Source: Echinicola salinicaeni (GTDB lineage: Bacteria; Bacteroidota; Bacteroidia; Cytophagales; Cyclobacteriaceae). Taken from it: DNA of 64,000 nt. The notes beneath the pieces are model-generated. The model made no database searches. It was not told the DNA's origin and saw only the letters and a list, made by a program, of their open reading frames with translations. Made by a program: the position numbers and the translations under genes. This document shows, piece after piece, positions 19,344 to 28,300 of this stretch. Location of the stretch: the NCBI RefSeq assembly GCF_014280965.1, contig NZ_JACODZ010000003.1, positions 124,001 to 188,000 of the forward strand. The letters run 5' to 3'. Numbering within the stretch: position 1 is the stretch's first letter; the number at the start of each line of letters is the position of its first letter.

Positions 19344-20342
19344 TTATCCAGTTACAAACTGGTAATCGGCAAATTGAACGGCGACTTCGTCTAGAATAGC
19401 TGCTACTTCTTCATAGGTGTCTGCAGTGACCATTTTCATCCTATAGGGTTTGAAGTTAGGCATACCGCGGAAATAATTGGTATAGTGTCTGCGCATTTCA
19501 AGAATGCCCAGTTTTTCACCCTTCCACTTTACCGAAAAGTCCAAGTGCTTTTTGGTCACGCTGATTCTCTCAGCCAAATCAGGTGCAGCGAGTTTTTCTC
19601 CGGTTTCAAAAAAGTGCTTGACTTCATTAAAGATCCAAGGATAGCCAATGGCAGCTCGTCCGATCATCATGCCGTCTACTCCAAACCGGTTCCTATAATC
19701 GAGGGCGCGTTCAGGACTGTCAATATCTCCATTTCCAAATAATGGTATGTGGATACGTGGGTTTTCTTTGATTTTGGCCAAATACGTCCAGTCTGCTTCG
19801 CCTTTGTACATTTGCTTTCTGGTACGGGCATGCACACTGATGGCCTGAATGCCCACATCCTGTAGTCTTTCGACAACCTCTACTATGCGGATAGTATCAT
19901 TGTCCCAGCCTAATCTGGTTTTTACGGTAACAGGTATTTTGACTGCCTTAACGATTTCGGCCGTCATATTGACCATTTTGTCAATATCCAACAGAATTCC
20001 GGCACCAGCTCCTTTACAGGCCACTTTGTTTACCGGGCAACCGTAATTGATGTCCAAAATGTCCGGGCCTGCAGCTTCAGCGATGGCGGCGGCTTCCCGC
20101 ATGGATTCAATCTCATTGCCGAAAATCTGAATTCCAATAGGTCTTTCGTACTCAAAAATATCGAGTTTTTGGACACTCTTGGCGGCATCACGGATTAAGC
20201 CTTCAGAGCTGATAAACTCAGTGTACATTAAATCTGCGCCATTTTCCTTGCAAACAGCCCTAAAAGGCGGATCACTGACATCTTCCATCGGTGCCAGCAG
20301 CAATGGAAATTCTCCTAAGTCTAAGTTTCCTATTTTTACCAC
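19344..20342 (-). CDS. dusB: tRNA-dihydrouridine synthase
   Basis: The 332-residue FMN enzyme reduces specific uridines in tRNA to dihydrouridine. LLLAPMEDVSDPPFRAVCKE is the N-terminal flavin-binding strand of the Dus family, and NYGCPVNKVACKGAGAGIL carries the catalytic cysteine in NYGCP. VKTRLGWD and FGNGDIDSPERA are further family motifs, and GRAAIGYPWIF matches the phosphate-binding end of the barrel. Length and motifs fit the DusB group. Its ATG is only 37 bases from the divergent CPBP gene. Confidence 0.95.
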   Translation of the reverse strand: MVKIGNLDLGEFPLLLAPMEDVSDPPFRAVCKENGADLMYTEFISSEGLIRDAAKSVQKLDIFEYERPIGIQIFGNEIESMREAAAIAEAAGPDILDINYGCPVNKVACKGAGAGILLDIDKMVNMTAEIVKAVKIPVTVKTRLGWDNDTIRIVEVVERLQDVGIQAISVHARTRKQMYKGEADWTYLAKIKENPRIHIPLFGNGDIDSPERALDYRNRFGVDGMMIGRAAIGYPWIFNEVKHFFETGEKLAAPDLAERISVTKKHLDFSVKWKGEKLGILEMRRHYTNYFRGMPNFKPYRMKMVTADTYEEVAAILDEVAVQFADYQFVTG

Positions 20343-20379
20343 GACTGATTTATAATTTTCCTGTAAATTTACCCCAATT
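20343..20379. promoter_or_regulatory. Very short divergent promoter region with a palindromic -7 element
   Basis: Only 37 bases separate the divergent dusB and CPBP start codons. Within them GTAAATTTAC is a perfect palindrome, so TAAATTTA can be read as a -7-like element (one mismatch to TAnnTTTG) in both directions. Upstream elements for each promoter would have to lie inside the opposite gene. Confidence 0.45.
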
Positions 20380-21339
20380 ATGGAGATTTATAAAACCCAA
20401 AGCCAAATAGCTGCAAAACGCAACTGGATATTGTCCTTAGTTGTACTCGTTTTGATCACTTTTGGTGTACTTGCACTTACACAAGGACTGGCATTGGTCC
20501 TCATCCCTTTTATGTTTGATATCCCCTATGATGATATTCTGCCCCTTTTCGAAGGGCAGCTAGATCATCCCAATGGGCGAGCAGCCATGCTGTTCCTTCA
20601 GGGGCTGGGAGGAGGATTGGCTTATTTCCTAGCGGCATATTTATATATTAAGCTGGTAGAAAAAGCCGATCTCGACTGGAAACAACAGTTTAACCGTGTA
20701 AAGTTCAATGGCTTACTGATTATTTTTCCTCTGCTTTTTGGCTTTATCCTATTTGATTCTGCCATAGTAGAGTGGAATATGAACATCAGTTTCCCTTCCT
20801 TCATGTCTGGTTTTGAAAACTTCGCAAGAGAAATGGAGGATAAGGCCATGGTTTTGACCAAATATCTTACCGATTTCCAAAGCCCTGTTGAGTTTCTATT
20901 TGGACTTTTAGTGATAGGTGTTTTGGCTGGCATAGGAGAGGAATATTTGTTTCGTGGCTTGATTCAGCCTAAGTTTCACCGTTATACCGGCAATGCCCAC
21001 ATGGGGATTTGGATTTCTGCATTTATTTTCTCCGCTATTCATTTTCAATTTTATGGCTTTTTCCCAAGGATGTTTTTAGGGGCTTTGTTTGGCTATCTCT
21101 ATTTGTTTTCCGGCAGTTTAGTTTATCCCATGCTCGGACACGTGCTCAATAATTCCTTTACGCTGATTATGGTTTACCTGAACAAACTGGGCATGGTGGA
21201 GTTCAATATGGAAGAGCCGGATGATTTTTCTTGGTATACGGTTTTGATAGGCTTGATCGTCTTTGTCTTCTGTATGCGTATTTTTATTGCTCAAAATAGA
21301 AATGTCTCTTCACATGGAAAAATGGCAGAAGGTATTTGA
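20380..21339 (+). CDS. CPBP family intramembrane metalloprotease
   Basis: The 319-residue membrane protein shows the CPBP motifs GEEYLFRGLI (glutamate pair and arginine), FSAIHFQFYGF (histidine) and LGHVLNNSF (histidine and asparagine). Hydrophobic segments are seen at about 18-48, 70-92, 108-125, 175-195 and several more to 300. It starts divergently from dusB, and the next gene (DUF2007) overlaps its 3' end, then cdsA. The cluster suggests an envelope or lipid-related role. Substrate unknown. Confidence 0.9.
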   Translation: MEIYKTQSQIAAKRNWILSLVVLVLITFGVLALTQGLALVLIPFMFDIPYDDILPLFEGQLDHPNGRAAMLFLQGLGGGLAYFLAAYLYIKLVEKADLDWKQQFNRVKFNGLLIIFPLLFGFILFDSAIVEWNMNISFPSFMSGFENFAREMEDKAMVLTKYLTDFQSPVEFLFGLLVIGVLAGIGEEYLFRGLIQPKFHRYTGNAHMGIWISAFIFSAIHFQFYGFFPRMFLGALFGYLYLFSGSLVYPMLGHVLNNSFTLIMVYLNKLGMVEFNMEEPDDFSWYTVLIGLIVFVFCMRIFIAQNRNVSSHGKMAEGI

Positions 21340-21520
21340 AAGTAGTACACCAATAAGGGCTGAAATAGTAAAAGGTGTATTAGGTGAACATGATATAACA
21401 GCCATAGTACTCAATAAGAAAGAATCAGTTTATCAAATTCATGGCAGTTATCAGGTAATGGTAGCGGCAGAAAAAGCCCTTGTGGCGATTAATATAATAA
21501 AAAATGAGATCTCGTTTTAA
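21302..21520 (+). CDS. DUF2007 small protein
   Basis: The product is about 72 residues from ATG 21302, or 68 from ATG 21314; the second begins MEKWQKVFESSTPIRAEIVK and fits the family start best. The sequence continues with the alternation of ALVAINIIKNEISF, a compact alpha-beta domain. DUF2007 proteins are small putative signal-transducing or metal-related domains of unknown role. The gene overlaps the CPBP gene at its start and cdsA by 17 bases at its end, so three genes are packed into one overlapping unit. Confidence 0.85.
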   Translation: MSLHMEKWQKVFESSTPIRAEIVKGVLGEHDITAIVLNKKESVYQIHGSYQVMVAAEKALVAINIIKNEISF

Positions 21521-22343
21521 TATTTCCAATTATAGTGAGCTAGGACAACGTGTGATCACGGCAATCATTGGCGCAGCTGCGATAATTGGAGGTTGTGTAT
21601 ATAGTGAATGGACCTATTTTGCGGTATTTGGGGTGATTTTGGTGTTTTCTCAAATGGAGTTTTATAAGCTCTCAGGCTTGGATGGAATGCTTCCTTTAAA
21701 GTCTTTTGGTACCTTTTTGGGAGCAATGATCTTTGCGATGTCCTTTCTGGTGGAGATGCAGCACATGGCGGATAAATATTACTTTCTGATCTTTCCAATG
21801 GTCTCCCTTATATTCTTTATTAAATTGTATAAGAAAACAGATAAGAAGCCATTTACAGGGATTGCCTATACCTTTTTAGGGTTGTTTTATGTAGCAATTC
21901 CATTTTCCTTATTGAATATGGCTGCTTTTTCTGTGGATGATACATTCCATTATGAAGTGATCGTAGGCTGTCTGCTATTATTGTGGGCAAGTGATACTGG
22001 AGCCTATTTTGCTGGAACAAAGTTTGGTAAAACGAAGTTGTTTGAGAGAGTTTCCCCTAAGAAATCTTGGGAAGGCAGCTTGGGAGGAGCTGTGATGGCT
22101 TTGATAATTGCCTATGTATTGAGTATTAACTTTACCATTATAGCACAATGGAAATGGTTTAGTATAGCTGGAATCATAGTTATTGCCGGTACCTATGGGG
22201 ATTTGATCGAGTCGTTATTCAAACGTAGCATAGCCATCAAGGACTCTGGAAAAGGATTGCCAGGTCACGGTGGTTTTATGGATAGATTTGATGGATTGTT
22301 AGTTTCTGCGCCTTTTATCGCCGCGTTTTTGAAAATGTTTTAA
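21504..22343 (+). CDS. cdsA: Phosphatidate cytidylyltransferase
   Basis: The 279-residue integral membrane enzyme makes CDP-diacylglycerol, the precursor of phosphatidylethanolamine and other phospholipids. About seven hydrophobic segments precede and surround the conserved ASDTGAYFAGTKFGKTKL and the C-terminal signature in GDLIESLFKRSIAIKDSG followed by PGHGGFMDRFDGLL. The latter includes the metal-binding aspartates of the CDS family. Its ATG lies inside the DUF2007 gene. Psd, a later enzyme of the same pathway, lies 1.5 kb downstream. Confidence 0.96.
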   Translation: MRSRFNISNYSELGQRVITAIIGAAAIIGGCVYSEWTYFAVFGVILVFSQMEFYKLSGLDGMLPLKSFGTFLGAMIFAMSFLVEMQHMADKYYFLIFPMVSLIFFIKLYKKTDKKPFTGIAYTFLGLFYVAIPFSLLNMAAFSVDDTFHYEVIVGCLLLLWASDTGAYFAGTKFGKTKLFERVSPKKSWEGSLGGAVMALIIAYVLSINFTIIAQWKWFSIAGIIVIAGTYGDLIESLFKRSIAIKDSGKGLPGHGGFMDRFDGLLVSAPFIAAFLKMF

Positions 22344-22417
22344 AATTGGCAAAGGTGTTTTGAAAATGTGTTAATATTGCATTGTAATTCAATTGCTAAA
22401 TAAACGAAAACCCAATT

Positions 22418-23695
22418 ATGGCTTACATTGAACCGGCTCCTATAAAGGACAAAGAAAATCCTTTGGAGTCAATGATGGAGAGGTTTAATATTGCAGCAGA
22501 AAAATTAGGCCTTTCTGATGAGGTCTATAGCGTGCTGAAAAACCCCGCTAAACAAGTGATTGTTTCCCTGCCCATTACCATGGACAATGGTAAGATAAAA
22601 GTTTTTGAGGGCATTAGGGTAGTACATTCAAATATACTCGGTCCTGCTAAAGGCGGGATTCGTTTTGCTCCCGATGTACATATTGATGAAGTTCGGGCTT
22701 TGGCTGCCTGGATGACCTGGAAATGTGCTGTGGTGGATATCCCGTACGGTGGAGGAAAAGGAGGCGTTCGTTGTAATCCCAGAGAAATGTCTAAGGGTGA
22801 AATTGAGCGTTTGATGAGGGCATATACGCTTGCCATGATTGACGTCTTTGGTCCTGATAAGGATATTCCTGCTCCTGATATGGGTACTGGCCCTAGGGAA
22901 ATGGCTTGGCTGATGGATGAGTATTCCAAAGCGCATGGTACGACTGTTAATGCTGTGGTAACTGGCAAGCCATTGGTACTGGGAGGTTCTTTGGGCAGAA
23001 CAGAGGCAACTGGAAGAGGGGTGATGGTTTCTGCTTTGGCAGCTATGGAAAAGTTGAAAATCAATCCTTTTCAGGCTACTTGTGTTGTTCAAGGCTTTGG
23101 GAATGTTGGCTCATGGGCAGCTCAGCTTCTGGAAGAAAGAGGACTTAAAATTGTTTCTATCTCGGATATTTCAGGTGCTTATTATAATAGCAATGGAATC
23201 AATATTCAGGAGGCCATTAAATTTAGGAATGAAAATAATGGTATTTTGGAAGGCTTTCACGGTGCAGAGAAACTTTCCAGTGCAAATGAATTGTTTGAAT
23301 TAGAGGTAGATGTCTTGGTTCCTGCAGCAGTTGAAGATGTGATTACCAAGAAAAATGTTGATAAGATCAAGGCGAAATTGATTGTAGAGGGGGCAAATGG
23401 TCCTACTTCTTTCAATGCCGATAAAATTATCAACGAAAAAGGAATCATGGTAGTGCCGGATATTCTGGCCAATGCAGGGGGGGTGACCGTTTCCTATTTT
23501 GAATGGGTGCAGAACCGTTTAGGTTATAAATGGACAGCTGAAAGGGTGAACAGAAGGTCTGATAGAATTATGAAGGAGGCCTTTGATCATGTTTATCATG
23601 CGTCAGTGAAGTATAATGTACCTATGAGGATTGCTGCCTATATTGTGGCCATTGATAAAGTGGCACAAACTTATCAATATAGGGGAGGTTACTAA
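22418..23695 (+). CDS. Glutamate dehydrogenase (Glu/Leu/Phe/Val dehydrogenase family)
   Basis: The 425-residue enzyme interconverts glutamate with 2-oxoglutarate and ammonia. Substrate and catalytic motifs are GPAKGGIRFAPDV, MTWKCAVVDIPYGGGKGGV (with the catalytic lysine) and PAPDMGTG. The NAD(P) domain has GFGNVGSWAA and later VEGANGPT. Its length fits the small hexameric, usually NAD-linked type. The frame starts MAYIEPAPIKDKENPLESM. It lies 74 bases after cdsA and 114 before psd, probably with its own promoter. Cofactor preference is not settled from sequence. Confidence 0.95.
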   Translation: MAYIEPAPIKDKENPLESMMERFNIAAEKLGLSDEVYSVLKNPAKQVIVSLPITMDNGKIKVFEGIRVVHSNILGPAKGGIRFAPDVHIDEVRALAAWMTWKCAVVDIPYGGGKGGVRCNPREMSKGEIERLMRAYTLAMIDVFGPDKDIPAPDMGTGPREMAWLMDEYSKAHGTTVNAVVTGKPLVLGGSLGRTEATGRGVMVSALAAMEKLKINPFQATCVVQGFGNVGSWAAQLLEERGLKIVSISDISGAYYNSNGINIQEAIKFRNENNGILEGFHGAEKLSSANELFELEVDVLVPAAVEDVITKKNVDKIKAKLIVEGANGPTSFNADKIINEKGIMVVPDILANAGGVTVSYFEWVQNRLGYKWTAERVNRRSDRIMKEAFDHVYHASVKYNVPMRIAAYIVAIDKVAQTYQYRGGY

Positions 23696-23783
23696 ATCGC
23701 TGAATAATATTCGCTAAGAGAGGAAAAAATAAAATTTGATTGTCTAATTGAGGAGTAAGTATTCTTAATTGGTTATTTATAGT

Positions 23784-23791
23784 TAAATTTG
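23784..23791 (+). promoter_or_regulatory. -7 element upstream of psd
   Basis: TAAATTTG matches TAnnTTTG exactly and sits 18 bases before the psd ATG. No good TTTG is found at the expected -33 distance, so only the -7 part is claimed. Confidence 0.5.
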
Positions 23792-23809
23792 CCTCCTTAA
23801 TTTTAAATC

Positions 23810-24472
23810 ATGACCATACATAAAGAAGGAAGAAGTTTGCTTTTCTGGATGTTGGTGATTTTGACGGGTGTCAATTTTGCCATGCACCAGCTTTTGCCAG
23901 GACAGGATACTGTGCTGAACTTGATTCTATTGGCCAGTATTATCATTTATTTGCTGGTACTGCAATTTTTCAGAAACCCTGCTATTCCCTTGCCAGATGA
24001 TGAAAGTTTGGTGTATGCACCGGCAGACGGTAAGGTAGTAGTGATAGAAGAAGCACAAGAAGATGAAGTGCTTAAAGAAAGGAGAAAACAGATATCTATC
24101 TTTATGTCTCCTGTAAATGTACATGTGAACCGCTCTCCTATCAGTGGAATAGTCGATTACTTCGTTTATCATCCAGGAAAATATATGGTTGCTTGGCACC
24201 CAAAGGCGAGTTATGAAAATGAGCGGACGACTATGGTCATCAAGCATGCTAAGTCAGATGTAAAATTATTGGTTAGACAAATTGCCGGAGCTGTTGCCAG
24301 AAGAATCAAATACTATGTGAAGGAGGGGGATCCTTTGGTACAGGGGGGGGAATTTGGCTTTATTAAATTTGGTTCCCGTGTGGATGTGTTTGTTCCACTA
24401 GATGCTGAAATCTTAGTGAAGATTGATGATGTGACCAAGGGTGGTATTACCCCGCTTGCTAGACTGAAGTAA
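23810..24472 (+). CDS. psd: Phosphatidylserine decarboxylase proenzyme
   Basis: The 220-residue protein decarboxylates phosphatidylserine to phosphatidylethanolamine. It starts with two hydrophobic stretches (LLFWMLVILTGVNFAM and LNLILLASIIIYLLVLQFF) that anchor it to the membrane. The self-cleavage site is in GFIKFGSRVDVFVP, where Ser (about residue 189) becomes the pyruvoyl group. FGS instead of the LGST of enterobacteria, and the short length, fit the short Psd group common in Bacteroidota. ISIFMSPVNVHVNRSPISG is the conserved central motif. A strong terminator follows. Confidence 0.94.
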   Translation: MTIHKEGRSLLFWMLVILTGVNFAMHQLLPGQDTVLNLILLASIIIYLLVLQFFRNPAIPLPDDESLVYAPADGKVVVIEEAQEDEVLKERRKQISIFMSPVNVHVNRSPISGIVDYFVYHPGKYMVAWHPKASYENERTTMVIKHAKSDVKLLVRQIAGAVARRIKYYVKEGDPLVQGGEFGFIKFGSRVDVFVPLDAEILVKIDDVTKGGITPLARLK

Positions 24473-24493
24473 AGATAAAATTAATATTAAAAG

Positions 24494-24526
24494 AAAAAGG
24501 CTTATCGTAACAGATAAGCCTTTTTT
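24494..24526 (+). terminator. Rho-independent terminator after psd
   Basis: A 13-bp stem, AAAAAGGCTTATC (24494-24506) and GATAAGCCTTTTT (24513-24525), with a 6-base loop and T run; it lies 21 bases after the psd stop and could serve the convergent minus-strand gene as well. Confidence 0.9.
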
Positions 24527-24546
24527 GTGTTGTCATTTTTGGGAAA

Positions 24547-24981
24547 TTATTTGTTTCCCTCTATGGTGTACCTTAAACCAAAATTTCCACGAAAGGCCAT
24601 TAATCCATTGTATAGAGGAGTGGCTTCGAGTATCAAAGCAAACTTACGGTGGTTTGCAATAGGCTTAATGGCCAATAGAACGGGTAAGCCTACCCTGGCA
24701 TCATCAAATTCATGATAGCCAGCCATCAATCCTCCAGAAAGGTTGTACCAGTCAGACTGGATAAAATTGTACTGTCCAATGACTTCAGCTCCAAAAAATC
24801 GGTTAATAAACTCACCTGCGAAAAGACGGGCTTCCCCAAAAATCTTTTTTTCAGGATCAGTTCCTACACCTACGTGGGTCACAATACCATTGGTGTATAA
24901 ACCCGCTGTTACTTGTGCTTCGGAAAGTTGGACTGTAAAAAAAAGAATAACTGCTAAAAAGCTTAATTTTAAATAATTCAT
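24547..24981 (-). CDS. Small secreted, probably outer-membrane beta-barrel protein
   Basis: The 144-residue protein has a signal peptide (FLAVILFFTVQLSEAQ, cleavage near residue 22) and a mature part of glycine- and aromatic-rich strands such as QVTAGLYTNGIVTHVGVG and NLSGGLMAGYHEF, ending GLRYTIEGNK. The layout resembles small barrel proteins such as the one at 10429-10914, although no clear alignment is visible. It stands alone, convergent with psd. Function unknown. Confidence 0.72.
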   Translation of the reverse strand: MNYLKLSFLAVILFFTVQLSEAQVTAGLYTNGIVTHVGVGTDPEKKIFGEARLFAGEFINRFFGAEVIGQYNFIQSDWYNLSGGLMAGYHEFDDARVGLPVLLAIKPIANHRKFALILEATPLYNGLMAFRGNFGLRYTIEGNK

Positions 24982-25066
24982 TTGAAATTAGATTTGTTAA
25001 AAGATCAAACGAAGATAATATTACAAATCCAATTTTTAAATGAATAGCAAGTTATTTAAGAAGCTT

Positions 25067-26461
25067 TTAGTTATTGTTTAATTCGTAACTGCCTTGCCCT
25101 TTTTTAGTATACATTTCAGCCAATGCCGGGATATGCTGAAGAAGCTCAGAAAATGTGCCTTCTTGATCGTATATCACCTCAGGTTTTTCCTTCAAGAAAT
25201 GAAGGTAAACTTCTATCATCTTTTCATGGCTTTGGTAATTGGTCAAAACCCGTTTAGAAAGGCGGTAGTTAAGGTAGGGACTGGCTAAGGTGTTTCCCTG
25301 ATAAGGGCTGATGTCATCTCCTAAGACGAGGATTTTCTTGCCCTGGTTTTTAGTATCTTCATTCAGTGTATAATTCCAGTTTTTATTGGGCTGACTTTTA
25401 TATATAGCCCAGCTGTATCCGACTAACGGAACTAGTAAAATGAATAGGTAAAACAGTAGATTGAGCTGTTTTTTGTTTCGGACATACACGAAAATTTGAC
25501 TGATAAAATAGGTAAGGCCGGGAAGGAAAACTACCATTTGGTAAGGGGTTCTTCTATTGGCCAGAATAATGGATAGTGGAGCAATGATGGAAAAGATAAT
25601 CATCAATTGTTTTTGTTTCTGCTGGTTTACCGTGATGCTTTTAGAAACAGTTCCTACCAGATAACCAAATACCGAAAAAGCTAGTGGGGCCCCTATGATG
25701 ATGGCCAAGTCAATATAGGTTACGTGAGGGTAACTTCCCCGTACTCTGGTGGCAAGTATAAATTCATTGATAAACTCTTGAAAAGCCCCAATCCAAAAGA
25801 AATAAATGCAGCAAAGCAAAAAGGGTTGGAAATATCCAAAAAGGGCCAACAATAATTGATTGAATGAAAATCCACTTACAGAAATTCCCGTGATGATCAA
25901 GAAAGGAAGGAAGATTAGCAAAGGGAAATGAAAACAGACGGCAAGCCCGCCAAAGATTCCTACCAATAGGATAGATTCTGTATTTTGTTCATTAATTAAG
26001 GTTTGGGAAAAAAGTTGCCCCAAAGCCAGAACAATAAAGGTACTCCCCAAGAGCATGGGAGACAAGGTCAGAAAATCAAAAGACAAATGGAATAAGATTA
26101 CCATTACCAATCCAGGTATATAGCTACTTTCCTCAAAAGCCCTGTATTGGGTCAAAAGGCCATTTACATAATAAATCTGAAAGAGTATGATCAGGGAAGC
26201 CAGTATTTTATAGGTCCACCATGACCTTCCAACCAACAAGTCAATTGCCCAGTAGGTATATGCAGACAGTGGACCGATATCATCGATAATATCCACATAT
26301 AAAAAGTGCCCTGCACTCATCCTTTCTCCGATCAACATCCAAGATAGTTCTGGTGATAGCAAGGGAATATCCATAAGTATATATGGAATGCTTAAGATGA
26401 TCAAAAGGAGGGCTATTCCTAGGATCCTAAAGGGGTCGTTGATTCTGAAAAAACTAAGCAA
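25067..26461 (-). CDS. Polytopic inner-membrane protein of unknown function
   Basis: The 464-residue protein has about 11 hydrophobic segments from residue 13 to about 375, then a soluble tail of roughly 90 residues. It opens MLSFFRINDPFRILGIALLL, and an acidic loop YVDIIDDIGPLSAYTYW follows the first helix. Acid-rich first loops occur in GT-C type glycosyltransferases, and the tail (KILVLGDDISPY) also fits that idea, but it could also be a DUF6427-like protein. It stands alone and is divergent from rbfA. No function is claimed. Confidence 0.7.
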   Translation of the reverse strand: MLSFFRINDPFRILGIALLLIILSIPYILMDIPLLSPELSWMLIGERMSAGHFLYVDIIDDIGPLSAYTYWAIDLLVGRSWWTYKILASLIILFQIYYVNGLLTQYRAFEESSYIPGLVMVILFHLSFDFLTLSPMLLGSTFIVLALGQLFSQTLINEQNTESILLVGIFGGLAVCFHFPLLIFLPFLIITGISVSGFSFNQLLLALFGYFQPFLLCCIYFFWIGAFQEFINEFILATRVRGSYPHVTYIDLAIIIGAPLAFSVFGYLVGTVSKSITVNQQKQKQLMIIFSIIAPLSIILANRRTPYQMVVFLPGLTYFISQIFVYVRNKKQLNLLFYLFILLVPLVGYSWAIYKSQPNKNWNYTLNEDTKNQGKKILVLGDDISPYQGNTLASPYLNYRLSKRVLTNYQSHEKMIEVYLHFLKEKPEVIYDQEGTFSELLQHIPALAEMYTKKGQGSYELNNN

Positions 26462-26527
26462 ATATAATATCTGTTGTAGGTTGTGTATTCTGAACGTACG
26501 AAATTAAAGGTTAGTCATTTAATTCAC

Positions 26528-26535
26528 TAAATTTG
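26528..26535 (+). promoter_or_regulatory. -7 element upstream of rbfA
   Basis: TAAATTTG is an exact match to TAnnTTTG, 18 bases before the rbfA ATG, the same spacing as at psd. No clear -33 element is present. Confidence 0.5.
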
Positions 26536-26553
26536 CAATGAAAATTATACAAT

Positions 26554-26928
26554 ATGGAAAGTAAGAGACAGCAAAAGTATTCAAAGTTAATTCAAAAGGA
26601 GCTTGGTGAGATATTTCAAAGGGAGTCCCGTCCATTGGTGGGCAATGCAATGGTGACGGTGACCAGGGTGCTGATGAGCCCGGATTTAGGTGTGGCAAAA
26701 ATCAATTTGAGTTTTTTGTTGGCCAATAAAGAAGAATTGTTTGATAAAATCAATGCCCATAAAAGCGAAATTCGCAAACACTTGGGCAAAAGAATAGGAA
26801 AATCTGTACGTATAGTGCCTGAATTGGTATTTTATCCAGATGATTCTTCTGCTTATGCCCAGCATATGGATAAGATAATTGGAGATTTAGATATTCCAGA
26901 TGCACCAGAAGAAGATGATGAGGACTGA
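26554..26928 (+). CDS. rbfA: Ribosome-binding factor A
   Basis: The 124-residue protein is RbfA, a KH-fold factor for maturation of the 30S ribosomal subunit. SKRQQKYSKLIQKELGEIFQ is the usual N-terminal helix, MVTVTRVLMSPDLGVAKINL the central strand region, and VRIVPELVFYPDDSS the conserved C-terminal part. The tail is acidic (DAPEEDDED), as often seen. The permease gene follows after 83 bases. Confidence 0.95.
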   Translation: MESKRQQKYSKLIQKELGEIFQRESRPLVGNAMVTVTRVLMSPDLGVAKINLSFLLANKEELFDKINAHKSEIRKHLGKRIGKSVRIVPELVFYPDDSSAYAQHMDKIIGDLDIPDAPEEDDED

Positions 26929-27011
26929 TTATTCGCTGGAAATTGTTAAATTTTAAATTAGTTTAAAGGACTATTGAATATTAATAGCACTGATTAGAAA
27001 TAAATAAACCT

Positions 27012-28235
27012 GTGAATCTCTCATTTTTCATTGCCTCCCGGTATTTCAGAAGTAAAAAGAAAAGGAACTTCATCAATGTCCTGTCCAGAATTGCTATGAT
27101 TGGTGTGGCAGTAGGGACCATGGCTTTGATAATAGTACTTTCTGTGTTTAATGGATTGGAGGATTTGATCAGAGGACTTTATGCTTCATTTGACGCTGAA
27201 TTGGAAATTCAGGCCGTGAAGGGTAAATCCTTTGTGATTACCGAGGAATGGATGGATAGCATCAGGGCCATTGAAGGAGTAGAAGGTTTGGTAGAAGTGA
27301 TAGAAGACAATGCCCTTCTGAAGTATAACGATGATCAACTTGTGGTGACCATGAAGGGCGTTTCTGATAATTTTTTGGATGCGGAGAGGTTTAGCCGTGG
27401 AGTGTTTAATGGAGAGATGAGTTTGGGAACAGAACAGCGTCCAAGGGCTATTTTGGGAAGTGGGGTTGGCTACTTTCTTGGGGTTGACCCCAATAATCAA
27501 TTTGAAAAGCTAAGGATGTATTATCCCAAGGCGCCCAGGGCTGGGACCATTGATCCCTCCAAAATGTACAATTCCAATATGCTGGATTTTGCTGGGTTTT
27601 TTAGGGTAGAGAAGCAGTTTGATGATAATTATGTTTTGGTGCCGCTTATTTTTGCTAAGGACTTGATGGAATATGGAGATAAGCGAACCTCTTTAGAGGT
27701 AAAGGTGGCTGAGAACTATGGGGTACAGGAGGTAAAGTCTTCTTTAAGGGATCTATTAGGTGATAAATTTGAAGTAAAAGATACTGATGAGCAACATGCC
27801 AGCCTTTTAAGGGCCATTCGCATAGAAAAGCTTTTTGTCTTTATTACCCTTACTTTTATCCTAGCGGTTGCATCATTTAATATCTTTTTCTCTCTAAGTA
27901 TGTTAGCTATTGAGAAGAAAAAGGACATTGCTGTTATGCTGGCCATGGGAGCTTCTTCTCGCTTGATTAAAAAAATATATATCAAGCAAGGGGTAATCAT
28001 TGCGTTTAGTGGAGCAATTGTCGGTTTGGGGCTTGGTTTTTTGATTTGTTGGCTGCAGGATAATTATGGTTTAGTGTCCTTGGGAATAGGTTCTTCCGTA
28101 GTAGAGAACTATCCTGTGAAGATGATTTGGTCCGATTTTGTTTGGACTAGTCTAAGTGTAGTGATCATCACTTTTTTGGCTTCTTATAGGCCAGCGAGCA
28201 TTGCCGCCAAGGTGAATACTGTTGATCATTTATAA
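27012..28235 (+). CDS. ABC transporter permease, LolC/LolE-like FtsX family
   Basis: The 407-residue membrane protein opens LSFFIASRYFRSKKKRNFIN and then a first helix (ISRIAMIGVAVGTMALIIVLS), the family start for LolC/E-type permeases. A large periplasmic domain (about 45-270) is followed by three C-terminal helices forming the FtsX domain, including KKKDIAVMLAMGASSRLIKK, the coupling region to the ATPase. In lipoprotein sorting such permeases work with LolD, but no ATPase gene lies nearby. The start codon is GTG at 27012. It is 83 bases after rbfA and ends in a long bidirectional terminator. Confidence 0.9.
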   Translation: MNLSFFIASRYFRSKKKRNFINVLSRIAMIGVAVGTMALIIVLSVFNGLEDLIRGLYASFDAELEIQAVKGKSFVITEEWMDSIRAIEGVEGLVEVIEDNALLKYNDDQLVVTMKGVSDNFLDAERFSRGVFNGEMSLGTEQRPRAILGSGVGYFLGVDPNNQFEKLRMYYPKAPRAGTIDPSKMYNSNMLDFAGFFRVEKQFDDNYVLVPLIFAKDLMEYGDKRTSLEVKVAENYGVQEVKSSLRDLLGDKFEVKDTDEQHASLLRAIRIEKLFVFITLTFILAVASFNIFFSLSMLAIEKKKDIAVMLAMGASSRLIKKIYIKQGVIIAFSGAIVGLGLGFLICWLQDNYGLVSLGIGSSVVENYPVKMIWSDFVWTSLSVVIITFLASYRPASIAAKVNTVDHL

Positions 28236-28280
28236 ATACTCCTGATCTAGCTTCATTTAAAAGTTAGATCAGGAGTATTT
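28234..28280. terminator. Bidirectional terminator hairpin
   Basis: A 20-bp stem with one G-T wobble (arms 28234-28253 and 28261-28280, each beginning or ending in the complementary AAATACTCC and GGAGTATTT) with a 7-base loop lies between convergent genes. The first arm overlaps the stop codon of the permease gene. Confidence 0.85.
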
Positions 28281-28300
28281 AGATAATTATCAATGCCCCC

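Noticed and set aside
22525-23064. A 179-codon open frame opposite the glutamate dehydrogenase gene
   Set aside because: The plus-strand gene has full catalytic motifs; the minus-strand frame is low in structure and rich in Ser and Pro, as expected for antisense shadow.
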